A program made the position numbers and the translations under genes. The notes under the pieces were generated by a model. It did no database searches, was not told the origin of the DNA, and saw only the letters and a program-made list of their open reading frames with translations. Shown piece after piece: positions 1 to 8,980 of a stretch of DNA of 64,000 nucleotides. Each line of letters begins with the position of its first letter. The first letter of the stretch is position 1. This stretch comes from Pseudomonas bananamidigenes. Lineage in GTDB: Bacteria > Pseudomonadota > Gammaproteobacteria > Pseudomonadales > Pseudomonadaceae. The stretch spans positions 1 through 64,000 of the forward strand of contig NZ_LRUN01000072.1 of NCBI RefSeq assembly GCF_001679645.1. Reading direction: 5' to 3'.

Positions 1-84
1 GTTCGAGTTCACAAACACCGACAGCTGTCACATACCCGATTTGCTGAAGCGAGGCCATCCGGCCACGATTTGGCACACAGAATT
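1..84 (+). other. 23S-5S internal spacer (3' part of rRNA operon)
   Basis: This stretch precedes the 5S rRNA and resembles the transcribed 23S-5S spacer of Pseudomonas rRNA operons, with the familiar TTTGCTGAAGCGAGGCCATC-type segment. No 23S sequence is recognised inside the window, so the operon body lies upstream of base 1. Confidence 0.75.
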
Positions 85-201
85 TCTTGACGACCATAGA
101 GCATTGGAACCACCTGATCCCATCCCGAACTCAGAAGTGAAACGATGCATCGCCGATGGTAGTGTGGGGTTTCCCCATGTGAGAGTAGGTCATCGTCAAG
201 A
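85..201 (+). rRNA. rrf: 5S ribosomal RNA
   Basis: The conserved 5S core (GAACCACCTGATCCCATCCC and GAACTCAGAAGTGAAACG) is present. The ends pair to form helix I: bases 86-93 (CTTGACGA) with 193-200 (TCGTCAAG). The length of about 117 nt fits the gammaproteobacterial gene. It is the last gene of an rRNA operon read rightward into the window. Exact mature ends are estimated from the helix. Confidence 0.95.
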
Positions 202-212
202 TTAAATTCCGA

Positions 213-247
213 AACCCCGATTGCGAAAGCAGTCGGGGTTTTGTTTT
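213..247 (+). terminator. Rho-independent terminator of the rRNA operon
   Basis: Stem AACCCCGA (213-220) pairs with TCGGGGTT (233-240) around a 12-nt loop and is followed by a T-rich tail. It lies directly after 5S rRNA. Confidence 0.9.
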
Positions 248-350
248 GCGCGCAGGAAAGTTTTTGTCCGCTGGATCGAACAAATTTGCACAGTTATTTT
301 CGAATCAGAACACTAGAATATCCCCCATCTTTTTCGGAGCCAGAGCCGTT

Positions 351-1010
351 ATGTCAGATTCGGTTGACGCCCCCGGGCTGTCAGATTTACCGCTGGATGA
401 CTTGGTGGCCTGTCATGAGTGCGATCTGCTGATGCGCAAGCCCAGGCTTGCCCACGGTGAGAAAGCACTCTGCCCGCGCTGCGGTTACGAACTGTTTGCC
501 CACCGCCATAACGTGGTGCAGCGCAGTCTTGCCCTGGTCATCGCCGCACTGTTGCTCTACGTGCCGGCGAACTTTTTACCCATCATGCAGCTCAATGTTC
601 TCGGGCAATCGTCGCAGGACACTGTCTGGAGCGGTGTAGTCGGCCTGTTCAATACCGATATGCGTGGTATTTCAGTCGTCGTATTTCTGTGCAGCATGCT
701 GATTCCACTGCTGAAACTGCTGTGTCAGTTGTGCGTGTTGCTGACGATCCATTTCAACATCGGTCGTAGCTACGGCTTGTTGCTCTACCGCATTTATCAC
801 CACCTCAGAGACTGGGGCATGCTTGAGGTCTACCTCATGGGCGTCCTGGTGGCGATCGTCAAACTGGCAGACATGGCAGCCATCACCATCGGTCTCGGTC
901 TGGCTTGTTTCATCGGTTTGTTGTTGGTTCAGGTCTGGCTGGAAGTGGTGATGTCACCGCACCAGATCTGGCAGGCTTTATCAGGAGAAGATGCTCATGC
1001 GGGCGATTGA
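351..1010 (+). CDS. PqiA/LetA-family inner-membrane protein, first half
   Basis: Encodes 219 aa of the paraquat-inducible protein A family, the inner-membrane partner of MCE-domain lipid-transport proteins. A zinc ribbon is visible (C21-x2-C24 and C41-x2-C44), followed by about four hydrophobic segments. The start at 351 is chosen because the upstream in-frame extension looks non-coding. E. coli PqiA and LetA are single proteins of about 420 aa with two such halves; here the halves are separate genes. The stop overlaps the next gene by 14 bases. The role in moving lipids between the membranes is inferred from the family. Confidence 0.88.
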   Translation: MSDSVDAPGLSDLPLDDLVACHECDLLMRKPRLAHGEKALCPRCGYELFAHRHNVVQRSLALVIAALLLYVPANFLPIMQLNVLGQSSQDTVWSGVVGLFNTDMRGISVVVFLCSMLIPLLKLLCQLCVLLTIHFNIGRSYGLLLYRIYHHLRDWGMLEVYLMGVLVAIVKLADMAAITIGLGLACFIGLLLVQVWLEVVMSPHQIWQALSGEDAHAGD

Positions 1011-1620
1011 TGCGGGCATTCTGATTTGCACCGAATGTCACGAATTGAACAGGCAGGACCCGGACAGCCATGAGCAAACCTGCACCCGTTGTGGTGCATG
1101 GGTCCATGCCCGCCGCCCAAACAGTCTGGCCCGCACCTGGGCGCTGTTGATTACCGCTGCCATCGTCTATATCCCGGCCAATGTTTTACCGATCATGACG
1201 GTCAGCTCATTGGGACAAGGTGATCCCAGCACAATCATGTCCGGCGTGATCCAACTGGTGCAGCACGGCATGATTCCGATCGCGGCCGTTGTATTCATCG
1301 CCAGTATCCTCGTGCCGACCTTCAAACTGGTAGGTATCGCGTTGCTGCTGTTTTCGGTGCAACGCCGTCAGCCATTATCCGCCCGTCAAAGGATCTGGAT
1401 GTATCGATTCATCGAATTCATCGGCCGCTGGTCGATGCTGGATATTTTCGTGATCGCCATTCTGGTGGCGGTCGTCAACTTCGGCCGGCTAGCCAGCGTC
1501 GAAGCCAATCTTGGCGCCATCGCTTTCGCCAGTGTGGTGATTCTGACGATGCTTGCCGCTGTCACTTTCGATCCCCGACTGATTTGGGATAACACGGAGT
1601 CGGACGCCGACCATGACTGA
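997..1620 (+). CDS. PqiA/LetA-family inner-membrane protein, second half
   Basis: Encodes 207 aa with its own zinc ribbon (C11-x2-C14, C29-x2-C32) and about four membrane segments, homologous to the preceding protein. ATG 997 is preferred over ATG 991 because AGGAG at 983-987 is then properly spaced. It overlaps the upstream gene by 14 bases and the downstream MCE gene by 8, so the three are translationally coupled. The two proteins probably pair to form the equivalent of one LetA/PqiA. Confidence 0.87.
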   Translation: MRAIDAGILICTECHELNRQDPDSHEQTCTRCGAWVHARRPNSLARTWALLITAAIVYIPANVLPIMTVSSLGQGDPSTIMSGVIQLVQHGMIPIAAVVFIASILVPTFKLVGIALLLFSVQRRQPLSARQRIWMYRFIEFIGRWSMLDIFVIAILVAVVNFGRLASVEANLGAIAFASVVILTMLAAVTFDPRLIWDNTESDADHD

Positions 1621-3916
1621 TTTGCCTGTAGCGAAAACCCGACCGGCTTCGAACTGGTCTGCCATTTGGGTACTGCCCCTGATTGCCCTCATCATTGGCG
1701 GCTGGTTGGGATGGCGTGCCTACAACGAAACCGGCATCGAAATTCAGGTGCGCTTCGAAAGTGGTGAAGGCATCCAGGCCAACAAGACCGAAGTGGTCTA
1801 CAAAGGCATGTCCGTCGGTAAGGTCAAAGCCCTCAAACTCGATGACGAAGGTGGTACCAAAGGCGTGATCGCCACCATCGAGATGAACAAGGATGTCGAT
1901 CAATACCTGAAGACCAGTACCCGCTTCTGGCTGGTCAAACCCAGCGTGACCCTGGCCGGTATCACCGGGCTTGAAACGTTGGTCTCGGGCAACTATGTCG
2001 CAGTCAGCCCGGGGGAGGGCGAGCCGACCCGCAAGTTCAAGGCCCTGGCCGAGGAGCCGCCATTGTCGGACTCCAAGCCCGGCCTGCACCTGACAATCAA
2101 GGCTGACCGCCTCGGTTCGCTGAACCGTGGCAGCCCGGTGTTCTACAAACAGATCCAGGTCGGCCAGATCAAGAGTTACGTACTGTCGGAAGATCAGAGC
2201 ACCGTCGAGCTCAAGGTGTTCATCGAGCCGACCTACGCCAAACTGGTGCGTAAACATACGCGATTCTGGAACGCCAGCGGCATCAGCATCGACGCCAACC
2301 TGACCGGGGTGAAAGTACGCAGTGAGTCCCTGGCAAGCATTGTCGCCGGCGGCATCGCCTTCGCCACACCGGAGAACCGCAAGGACAGCCCGCCAACCGA
2401 TCCGAGCCTGCCGTTTCGCCTTTACGAAGATTTCGATGCGGCCGCAGCCGGGATCCGGGTGAAGGTCAAACTCACTGATTTCGAGGGCCTTCAGGCCGGC
2501 CGCACACCTGTGATGTACAAGGGCATTCAGGTCGGTAACCTCAAGGCACTGAAGATCGATCCGGATCTGTCGAGTGCCACCGCAGAACTGACCCTCGATC
2601 CATTGGCCGAAGAATATCTGGTAACCGGCACCCAGTTCTGGGTAGTCAAACCGTCGATTTCCCTGGCGGGTATCACGGGGCTGGAAGCGCTGGTCAAAGG
2701 CAACTACATCGCCGTGCGACCGGGCGACAAAGGCGGTGCGCCGCAACGTGAATTCGAGGCCCGGCCGAAAGCGCCGCCTCTGGATCTGAAGGCGCCGGGT
2801 CTGCATCTGGTACTGTTCACCGACAGTCTCGGCTCGATCGAAGTCGGAAGCCCGATCCTCTACAAGCAGGTCAAGGTCGGTTCGGTACAGAGCTATCAGT
2901 TCTCAAAGACTCGAAAACAATTGGTGATCGGCGTCCATATCGAGAAGGAATACGAGAACCTGGTCAACGCCTCCACCCGTTTCTGGAACGTCAGCGGCAT
3001 CACGCTGACCGGTGGTCTGACGGGGGGGATTCAGGTCAAGAGCGAGTCCTTGCAGACCCTGATGGCCGGCGGTATCGCCTTCGAGACGCCGCAAGCCAAG
3101 GCGCCGTTGCAAAAGCGCATTCCGCGTTTCCGTCTGTTCGCCAACCATGACGAGGCCAACCAGAAAGGTGAGGTGGTGACCATCAAGGTGGATCGTGCCG
3201 ATGGCTTGCGCAGTGGCACGCCGGTGCGCTTCAAAGGGCTGGATGTCGGCAAGATCGAAAGTGTCGACCTGACAGATGACCTGCAATCGGTGATCCTCAC
3301 CGCGCGCATCACGGAAGTACCGGAGAAGATTGCCCGGGTCGGCAGCCAGTTCTGGGTCGTAAAGCCGGAGCTGGGGTTGATCAAGACCTCGAATCTGGAA
3401 ACACTGGTCACGGGTCAGTACATCGAAGTCCAGCCGGCGGCGAAGAGCCTCGGCCCGCAGAAGAACTTCGTGGCGTTGGCCAATCCACCCGAGTTGGCCA
3501 AGCAAGAGGCCGGCTTGAGTCTGGTACTGAGCGCAGCCCGTCGCGGTTCGCTGAAGCCGGGCGTACCGGTGACTTACCGCGAGATCACGGTGGGTAAAGT
3601 CACCGGTTACGAACTGGGGCAGACCGCAGACCGCGTGCTGGTACACATCCTGATCGAACCGAAGTATGCACCGCTGGTGCGCAGCGGCAGTCGCTTCTGG
3701 AACACCAGCGGCGTCGGTTTCGATATCGGTCTGTTCAAGGGCATGACGGTGCGCACGGAGTCTCTGGAGACGGTGATTCAGGGCGGTATCGCTTTCGCCA
3801 CACCGGACGGTGAACGCATGGGGAGTCCGGCACGGCCCGAGCAAACCTTCCCGCTGTTTGACCAGTTCGAAGACGAATGGCTGACCTGGGCGCCGAAGAT
3901 TTCCCTCGACAAGTAA
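1613..3916 (+). CDS. MCE (MlaD) domain protein, PqiB/LetB-like, six MCE repeats
   Basis: Encodes 767 aa. An N-terminal membrane anchor (about residues 15-35) is followed by six tandem MCE domains, each with a recognisable YKG/YKQ-x-x-VG motif (for example VVYKGMSVGKV, VFYKQIQVGQI, VMYKGIQVGNL). In E. coli PqiB has three and LetB seven MCE domains that stack into a periplasm-spanning tunnel for lipids, so this protein is intermediate in size. No PqiC-like lipoprotein gene follows, so it is closer in organisation to letAB. The start overlaps the preceding stop. A shared terminator lies 15 bases past its stop. Confidence 0.92.
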   Translation: MTDLPVAKTRPASNWSAIWVLPLIALIIGGWLGWRAYNETGIEIQVRFESGEGIQANKTEVVYKGMSVGKVKALKLDDEGGTKGVIATIEMNKDVDQYLKTSTRFWLVKPSVTLAGITGLETLVSGNYVAVSPGEGEPTRKFKALAEEPPLSDSKPGLHLTIKADRLGSLNRGSPVFYKQIQVGQIKSYVLSEDQSTVELKVFIEPTYAKLVRKHTRFWNASGISIDANLTGVKVRSESLASIVAGGIAFATPENRKDSPPTDPSLPFRLYEDFDAAAAGIRVKVKLTDFEGLQAGRTPVMYKGIQVGNLKALKIDPDLSSATAELTLDPLAEEYLVTGTQFWVVKPSISLAGITGLEALVKGNYIAVRPGDKGGAPQREFEARPKAPPLDLKAPGLHLVLFTDSLGSIEVGSPILYKQVKVGSVQSYQFSKTRKQLVIGVHIEKEYENLVNASTRFWNVSGITLTGGLTGGIQVKSESLQTLMAGGIAFETPQAKAPLQKRIPRFRLFANHDEANQKGEVVTIKVDRADGLRSGTPVRFKGLDVGKIESVDLTDDLQSVILTARITEVPEKIARVGSQFWVVKPELGLIKTSNLETLVTGQYIEVQPAAKSLGPQKNFVALANPPELAKQEAGLSLVLSAARRGSLKPGVPVTYREITVGKVTGYELGQTADRVLVHILIEPKYAPLVRSGSRFWNTSGVGFDIGLFKGMTVRTESLETVIQGGIAFATPDGERMGSPARPEQTFPLFDQFEDEWLTWAPKISLDK

Positions 3917-3930
3917 TTCCGGGCCAAAGA

Positions 3931-3965
3931 AAAAGGGCCGTGATCCATCGGATCACGGCCCTTTT
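3931..3965. terminator. Bidirectional rho-independent terminator
   Basis: A perfect 15-bp stem (AAAAGGGCCGTGATC, 3931-3945, with its complement 3951-3965) has a 5-nt loop. It has A-runs on the left and T-runs on the right, so it can end both the MCE operon and the convergent mks operon. Confidence 0.92.
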
Positions 3966-3978
3966 TCATGCTCGCCGG

Positions 3979-6819
3979 TTAAACCTCATCCAGCTCCGGC
4001 TCGTCCGCCTCGACATTGAGGGTGGCTTTCACCGCATCGTGGCGACGGATGTATTTCCAGTCCGCTTCGTCGATGTAGATGCCGGCGGGGCCGCTGCCGC
4101 CTTCCAAGTCGATGGCGACACTGGCGCAGACCTGCGGCTTCACACTCGCCAGAATCGGCACGAAGCCCAGCTGCAGGCTGGTTTCCAGCAAAGCGGCCTG
4201 GTTTCTTTCGTCGATATCGGCTGCCTCATCGAGGTAGTACGGCAGACGTACACGACCGGCGAGATCGCGGTCCATCAAGTGCAGCAACAAGTACATGTTG
4301 GTCAGCGCCTTGATGGTCATCGTGGTGCCGTTGGACGCCGCGCCATCGATATCGGTGTGAATCACCGGCTGGCCGTTGACCTTGGTGATCTCGAACGCCA
4401 GTTCGAAAAGGTCCTTGAGGCCGAGCTGGTTGTGGTTTGCCGCCACCAGCCGCGCCAGGTATTCCTTGGCCTCTTCGTTCTTGTTGTCCTGCTCGGCGCT
4501 CTGGCTCAGATCGAACACCGACAGGGTTTCGCCTTCTTCGTACTGACCTGCGCTGTGGATGATCTGGTCGATGTGCTTGAGGGCTTCCTTGTTCGGGGCC
4601 AGAACAATGCGGAAACTCTGCAGGTTGGACACCTGACGCTTGTTGATCTCGCGGTTGAACAGCGCCAGTTGGTGCTCGAGGCTGTCGTAGTCGCTGCGGA
4701 TGTTGCGCAGGGTCCGGGCGATATCGGTGACCGCGGCGCGACGCGCCTTGCCCAGGGTCAGGGCTTCGTCGGTCCGGTGGGCATAGGCGTTGATCAGCAG
4801 CGACAGTCGGCGCTCCATGTCATCTTCGCTGTCGAACTTGGCCACGCCTTTGAGCCGTACCTGCGCGTACAGCGCTTCGATCTGGCCATCGGCACGCAAC
4901 AGACCTTGCCAGCTGTCCTGATAGTCATTGAGCAGCGGCAACAGGTTGTCCATGGAATCGTCGACCGGATCCATGAACGGCGTCCCGAACGGCAGATCCG
5001 CCGGCAGCAGCTGACGGCGACGCAGGGCATCGTCGAGGGTGCGTTGCTTGGCCTCCATGTCAGCAATCTGCCGGCCCACCAGTTGCAGCTTGGCCGACAG
5101 TTGCTGGACGCGCTCGGTGAACGCATCGCTGGAACGCTTGAGCTCGTCCTGCGCCGCTTCCATCTGCGCCAGTTGCTCGAGCTTGTCGCCTTCTTCGGCG
5201 CTCAGGGTCTGGGTACGACGGAAATCTTCCAGGGCTTTCTGCGCGTCCAGCACCTGCTGGTACAGCGCTTCGGTCTGGGTCTTGCTCGCGGCGCGGTCGG
5301 CGGCCACGGCTTGCTGGGTCTTGAGCTGCTTGAGCTCTTTCTCCAATCGCTCTTTCTGATCGCGCAGCGCGGCACGGTCAGCCAGCGCTTGCAGTGCCGG
5401 CGGCTCGATGTGCGAAATGTCGATCGACAGGCCCGGCACTTCGAAACGCTCGCCCTTGAAGCCGTCGAGGATCAGTTCGACCGATTTGACCCATTCGCCA
5501 TCGTCGTCGAGGGTGATGCCGTGCTCGCCCAGCGGCAGGCTGAACAGCGCACTGTTGAACAGGCGCATCAGGCGTTCTACGTCCTGTTGCGAGAACTCTT
5601 CACGCAGACGGGCATAGCTGTTGTTGTCGGCATGATCGAGTTGCTGTTTCACCGACTTCAGGCGTTTTTCCAGATCGCGAAGGCGTTCTTCGAGATCCTC
5701 GGCGCTGAATTGACGGGACTGCGCCAGCGCACCGGCCAGTTCATCGTGGGCGTCCTTGGCGGCGAGCAGTTGCTGCTCCAGCACCTTGACGTCATCGATC
5801 AGGGCAAAGCGGTTCTTCAGCACCGACAACTCGCCGAGCCAGCGCTGAATGCCGGAGATTTCCCGTTCCAGTCGCATCAGTTCCTGGGTGCCGCCGCGCT
5901 GATCGTTTTGCAGATCGTCCTGCTCGCGACGGTAGTGTTCGGCCTGAATCGTCAGCTCTTCCTTGCGCGCCGTGGCGTAGTCCGACCAGGTGCCGAGCAA
6001 CGAGTCGAGCAGTGGCGACAGACGATGCAGCTTGCCGCGAAGCACGTCGCGATGTTTCACCCCGTTGGCCAAGGCTTCGACCAGCGGACCGGCGGCCACC
6101 AGCGAGTTGTAGTCCTGTTCCATGCGGCGCACGTCACGGAAAGCTTCTTCGCACGCGGCGATGTAATCGACGCTGCCGGAGCGCAGGCTGTGTTCGAAGG
6201 CATCGAGGAACAGCTGCTTGAGCTTGGCCGCAGTAATTTCGCGCATGTGCAGCAGGTTGATGAACAGCGCACGGAAAGTCTTCAGGCTCTGCTCGCTGGT
6301 AGAGCGCAGTGGGATCAGCGTCAGGTCCAGCGGGATCGACGTATGACCGCCGACCAGCAGACGCCGCAGTTCATCCGGCTTGAGCTCGTAGGCCTTCAGG
6401 CCTTCCTTCTCAAGATTGCTGAACAGTTCTTTCTGACGCAGGCAGGTATCGTTTTTCTGGTAATGCGCCAGATCGAGCTGGCCGGCATAGGCAAAGAACT
6501 GGTGGCCGAAACCGCCGCCCGGGCCGCGACCGACCACGCCGATCACATGTGGGCCGTGGGGCAGGTTCACTTCGACGAGGATGTAACTGGTGTCGGAAGC
6601 AAAGTAGAAGCGCCGGGACTGTTCCAGGCTGTATTTGCCGAAACTCATGTCCGACATGCGCGCCAGGATCGGGAACTGCAAGGCGTTGATCGAGGCGGAT
6701 TTGCCGAGGTTGTTCGCGCCGTAGACCGATAGCGGCTCTTCGAGCGGGAACAGACCGAGGCTGTAGCCGGCCGTGTTCAAAAGGGCAAAGCGGCGGATGC
6801 CGTAGCGTTCCTGGCTCAT
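3979..6819 (-). CDS. mksB: Condensin subunit MksB (SMC-like ATPase)
   Basis: Encodes 946 aa of the MksB branch of SMC-like ATPases, which compact and organise the chromosome. An N-terminal Walker A-type loop GANNLGKS sits at residues 34-41. A long central region of charged heptads forms the coiled coil. A C-terminal Walker B (YYLDEAAD, Asp864-Glu865) follows a signature-like SNGTTMTIKAL. The start codon overlaps the mksE stop as ATGA. The order mksF-mksE-mksB matches P. aeruginosa. A JetC (Wadjet) identity is the alternative because the families are homologous, but no nuclease subunit lies alongside. Confidence 0.93.
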   Translation of the reverse strand: MSQERYGIRRFALLNTAGYSLGLFPLEEPLSVYGANNLGKSASINALQFPILARMSDMSFGKYSLEQSRRFYFASDTSYILVEVNLPHGPHVIGVVGRGPGGGFGHQFFAYAGQLDLAHYQKNDTCLRQKELFSNLEKEGLKAYELKPDELRRLLVGGHTSIPLDLTLIPLRSTSEQSLKTFRALFINLLHMREITAAKLKQLFLDAFEHSLRSGSVDYIAACEEAFRDVRRMEQDYNSLVAAGPLVEALANGVKHRDVLRGKLHRLSPLLDSLLGTWSDYATARKEELTIQAEHYRREQDDLQNDQRGGTQELMRLEREISGIQRWLGELSVLKNRFALIDDVKVLEQQLLAAKDAHDELAGALAQSRQFSAEDLEERLRDLEKRLKSVKQQLDHADNNSYARLREEFSQQDVERLMRLFNSALFSLPLGEHGITLDDDGEWVKSVELILDGFKGERFEVPGLSIDISHIEPPALQALADRAALRDQKERLEKELKQLKTQQAVAADRAASKTQTEALYQQVLDAQKALEDFRRTQTLSAEEGDKLEQLAQMEAAQDELKRSSDAFTERVQQLSAKLQLVGRQIADMEAKQRTLDDALRRRQLLPADLPFGTPFMDPVDDSMDNLLPLLNDYQDSWQGLLRADGQIEALYAQVRLKGVAKFDSEDDMERRLSLLINAYAHRTDEALTLGKARRAAVTDIARTLRNIRSDYDSLEHQLALFNREINKRQVSNLQSFRIVLAPNKEALKHIDQIIHSAGQYEEGETLSVFDLSQSAEQDNKNEEAKEYLARLVAANHNQLGLKDLFELAFEITKVNGQPVIHTDIDGAASNGTTMTIKALTNMYLLLHLMDRDLAGRVRLPYYLDEAADIDERNQAALLETSLQLGFVPILASVKPQVCASVAIDLEGGSGPAGIYIDEADWKYIRRHDAVKATLNVEADEPELDEV

Positions 6820-7517
6820 GCATCGGACTCCTGTTCTTCGGCAATGGCGCGGGCCAGTGCCTCTTCTTCGCTTTCTTCTTCAAATTCCGATAAATCGAGC
6901 GGGTCGTCGGTCTCCAGCAGTCGGGCTTCGGCCTCTTCGTCGATCAGCACCGGCGCCGGCAACGGCAGGACGCTGTGGACGCTGGCCGCCAGATCACGGT
7001 CCTGCTGCACTGACAGGCACACGTCGAGGAAACGGTGCATCGGCGGCAGGAAACGGTACACGCCGTTTTCTTCGCCGGCGAAACCGAGCTGGGTCATGCG
7101 GCGCATGATTTTTTCTTCCAGCTCATCAACGGTCTGCACTTCGGCCTGGATGAACAGGTCGCGGTATTTTTCCAGCAGCGAAGGCAGTTCGTCGCGGCCA
7201 AGGCTGCCGCCGTCCAGCACGGCAATCGGGTCGCGCCCCTGGTCGGCCAGGTGCTCGACCAGGATAAAGGTGAACAGTGCCAGACGCTGGGCGGTCTTGT
7301 TCACCGCCGCTGCGGCCATGTCCGGTACGAAGTAATAGAAGCCACGGGTGTCGCAGACCAGTTCGAAACCCAGAGCCTTGAACAGCGTGCGGTACTGGTC
7401 CTGAAAGTTGGACAGTTGCGCATACAGTTCGGGGTCGCGACGGCTGACGTGGTACCCCTTGAAAAGCTCGCGGAAGATCGGCGCGAGTTGAGACAGTTCG
7501 GAAAGATCAAGATGCAT
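6816..7517 (-). CDS. mksE: Condensin subunit MksE
   Basis: Encodes 233 aa, equivalent to MukE/JetB, the winged-helix KITE subunit that binds the kleisin MksF and DNA. The C-terminus is very acidic (EFEEESEEEALARAIAEEQE). It overlaps mksF by 11 bases and mksB by 4. No good ribosome binding site is visible, so translation is probably coupled to mksF. Identification rests on length, gene order and family resemblance. Confidence 0.88.
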   Translation of the reverse strand: MHLDLSELSQLAPIFRELFKGYHVSRRDPELYAQLSNFQDQYRTLFKALGFELVCDTRGFYYFVPDMAAAAVNKTAQRLALFTFILVEHLADQGRDPIAVLDGGSLGRDELPSLLEKYRDLFIQAEVQTVDELEEKIMRRMTQLGFAGEENGVYRFLPPMHRFLDVCLSVQQDRDLAASVHSVLPLPAPVLIDEEAEARLLETDDPLDLSEFEEESEEEALARAIAEEQESDA

Positions 7518-8787
7518 GTGGAGTGCTCGCAGAATCCTCGGCGGCAGGGTCGCGGGCCGAGAGCAGGGCGAAGGAGCGCAGGCTGACCCGGTGCTCGTGA
7601 GTGTGGTATTCGCGGCGTTCCAGACGCTCGCGCTTGAAGCGTTTTTCCCGCGACAGGCGCGAGAACCAGTAAAGCAATTCGTCGGTGGCGCCGTCCGGTT
7701 CCTGCTCCAGCAGCCAGGTCATCAGATCCGGCATCGGCAGGGACTCTTCGCAGCGGTCGACCATTTCCCGAACTGTGCGCGGCGCACGCGGGGCATCGCC
7801 GGTCTTTTGCGATTTGTGCGCTTTGGGGAAGCGTGCCGGTTTCGGCTCGAATCGGGCCAGAGCGTAGACGTAGGCTTCAACCTGACTGGCGCTGCCGAGG
7901 AAGGTGCTTTGCGGCCGGGTGAACAGCGGCATCGCGGCTTGTGGCACAGCGTCGATACCCTTGCGGCGGATCGCGGCCAGCGCCAGCGCAGCACCACGGG
8001 TCACGGCGTTGTGTCGGCGTGCTTCTTCACGCAGCGGCAGCAGCAGTTCCCGGGCGTGACGCAGGGTCAACTGGGCGCTGGTCTGCATTTCGAGGATGCG
8101 CGCGTGGGTGCGCAGCAGCATGTCGTCATCGACCAGATGGCCGAGGCGCTGCTGTTCGCTGAGCATTTTCAACAGCACGGTCTCGACCTTGCGCACGCCT
8201 TGTTCGAAGGCGCCGTCGGCGTTCACCAGATCGATCATGGGTTCGACGTATTCGTCCCAGGTCGCCAGTACTTCGGCGTAACGCTGGCGCAGGGGGATCT
8301 GCCGGTCGCTGGTCTTGGCCCGTTCGGCCACGGCTACCAGTGCCTGTTCGTCGTTGTCGAGCTTCTTCAGGACGTCGCGCACACGCATGTCGAGCAGGCG
8401 CAACTGACGGGCCAGATCATTGCCGTCGCGGACGTCGAACGCATCCTGGATATAACCGGCCAGACGTTCGAGGTGACGCAGGTAGGCTTCGATCTCCAGA
8501 CACAGGCCCAGCCGGTGCTCCCGGCGCAGGTAGGCGAGGAAGTCGTGGATCTGTGCGTTGAGTTCGAAACGGTTCGGGCTTTTCGCCACGGGCACCAGAA
8601 TGTCGAGGCGAATCCACACGTCGAGCAGGCTGGTGATGTCCTGCGGCGTGCTTTCCAGTTGTTGGGCGGCCAGTTGCGTGCGCAGTTCGTTGAGGCTCAG
8701 GGTGCCCTGGTCGAAGTGCTCGCACAGTGGCTCCAGAAGTGCCCAGTGTTCAGCGAGGGCGCGCAAGACGCGCTTGGGTTCGATCAT
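7507..8787 (-). CDS. mksF: Condensin kleisin subunit MksF
   Basis: Encodes about 426 aa, the MukF/JetA-like kleisin that bridges the MksB heads. The open frame extends to 8919, but I choose ATG 8787 (MIEPKRVLRALAEHW) because the family N-terminus begins with this winged-helix segment and the extension looks non-coding. No strong ribosome binding site precedes either start, so the 5' end is uncertain. It is the first gene of mksFEB and is divergent from the gene at 8981. Confidence 0.87.
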   Translation of the reverse strand: MIEPKRVLRALAEHWALLEPLCEHFDQGTLSLNELRTQLAAQQLESTPQDITSLLDVWIRLDILVPVAKSPNRFELNAQIHDFLAYLRREHRLGLCLEIEAYLRHLERLAGYIQDAFDVRDGNDLARQLRLLDMRVRDVLKKLDNDEQALVAVAERAKTSDRQIPLRQRYAEVLATWDEYVEPMIDLVNADGAFEQGVRKVETVLLKMLSEQQRLGHLVDDDMLLRTHARILEMQTSAQLTLRHARELLLPLREEARRHNAVTRGAALALAAIRRKGIDAVPQAAMPLFTRPQSTFLGSASQVEAYVYALARFEPKPARFPKAHKSQKTGDAPRAPRTVREMVDRCEESLPMPDLMTWLLEQEPDGATDELLYWFSRLSREKRFKRERLERREYHTHEHRVSLRSFALLSARDPAAEDSASTPHAS

Positions 8788-8959
8788 CGGAATGGCCGGC
8801 TGGTTGGCGATTAAAAGCCGCGATTGTACTGCATCACGGGCGATGCGATTCACTCTCGGGACGGGCTGTCGCTTTTTCTGAGGTGAAGAGCGGTGGTCAA
8901 GACTATCGATCAAGCGCAAGCGATCTTGAGCGAAGGGCGGTAGAATCAGCGCACTTCAG

Positions 8960-8968
8960 TTATCCACA
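8960..8968 (+). promoter_or_regulatory. Perfect DnaA box in the mksF / 8981 divergent region
   Basis: TTATCCACA matches the high-affinity DnaA box exactly. It is a single copy 12 bases before the TTG start of the next gene. The intergenic region (8788-8980) holds divergent promoters that I could not place with confidence. Confidence 0.4.
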
Positions 8969-8980
8969 AGTGGCCGACCC

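Noticed and set aside
3877..6732. A 951-codon open frame on the plus strand
   Set aside because: It is the antisense shadow of mksB caused by GC-rich codon use; no start context and no family resemblance.
8788..8980. A replication origin near the DnaA box
   Set aside because: Only one box, no AT-rich unwinding region and no dnaA or other origin genes nearby.
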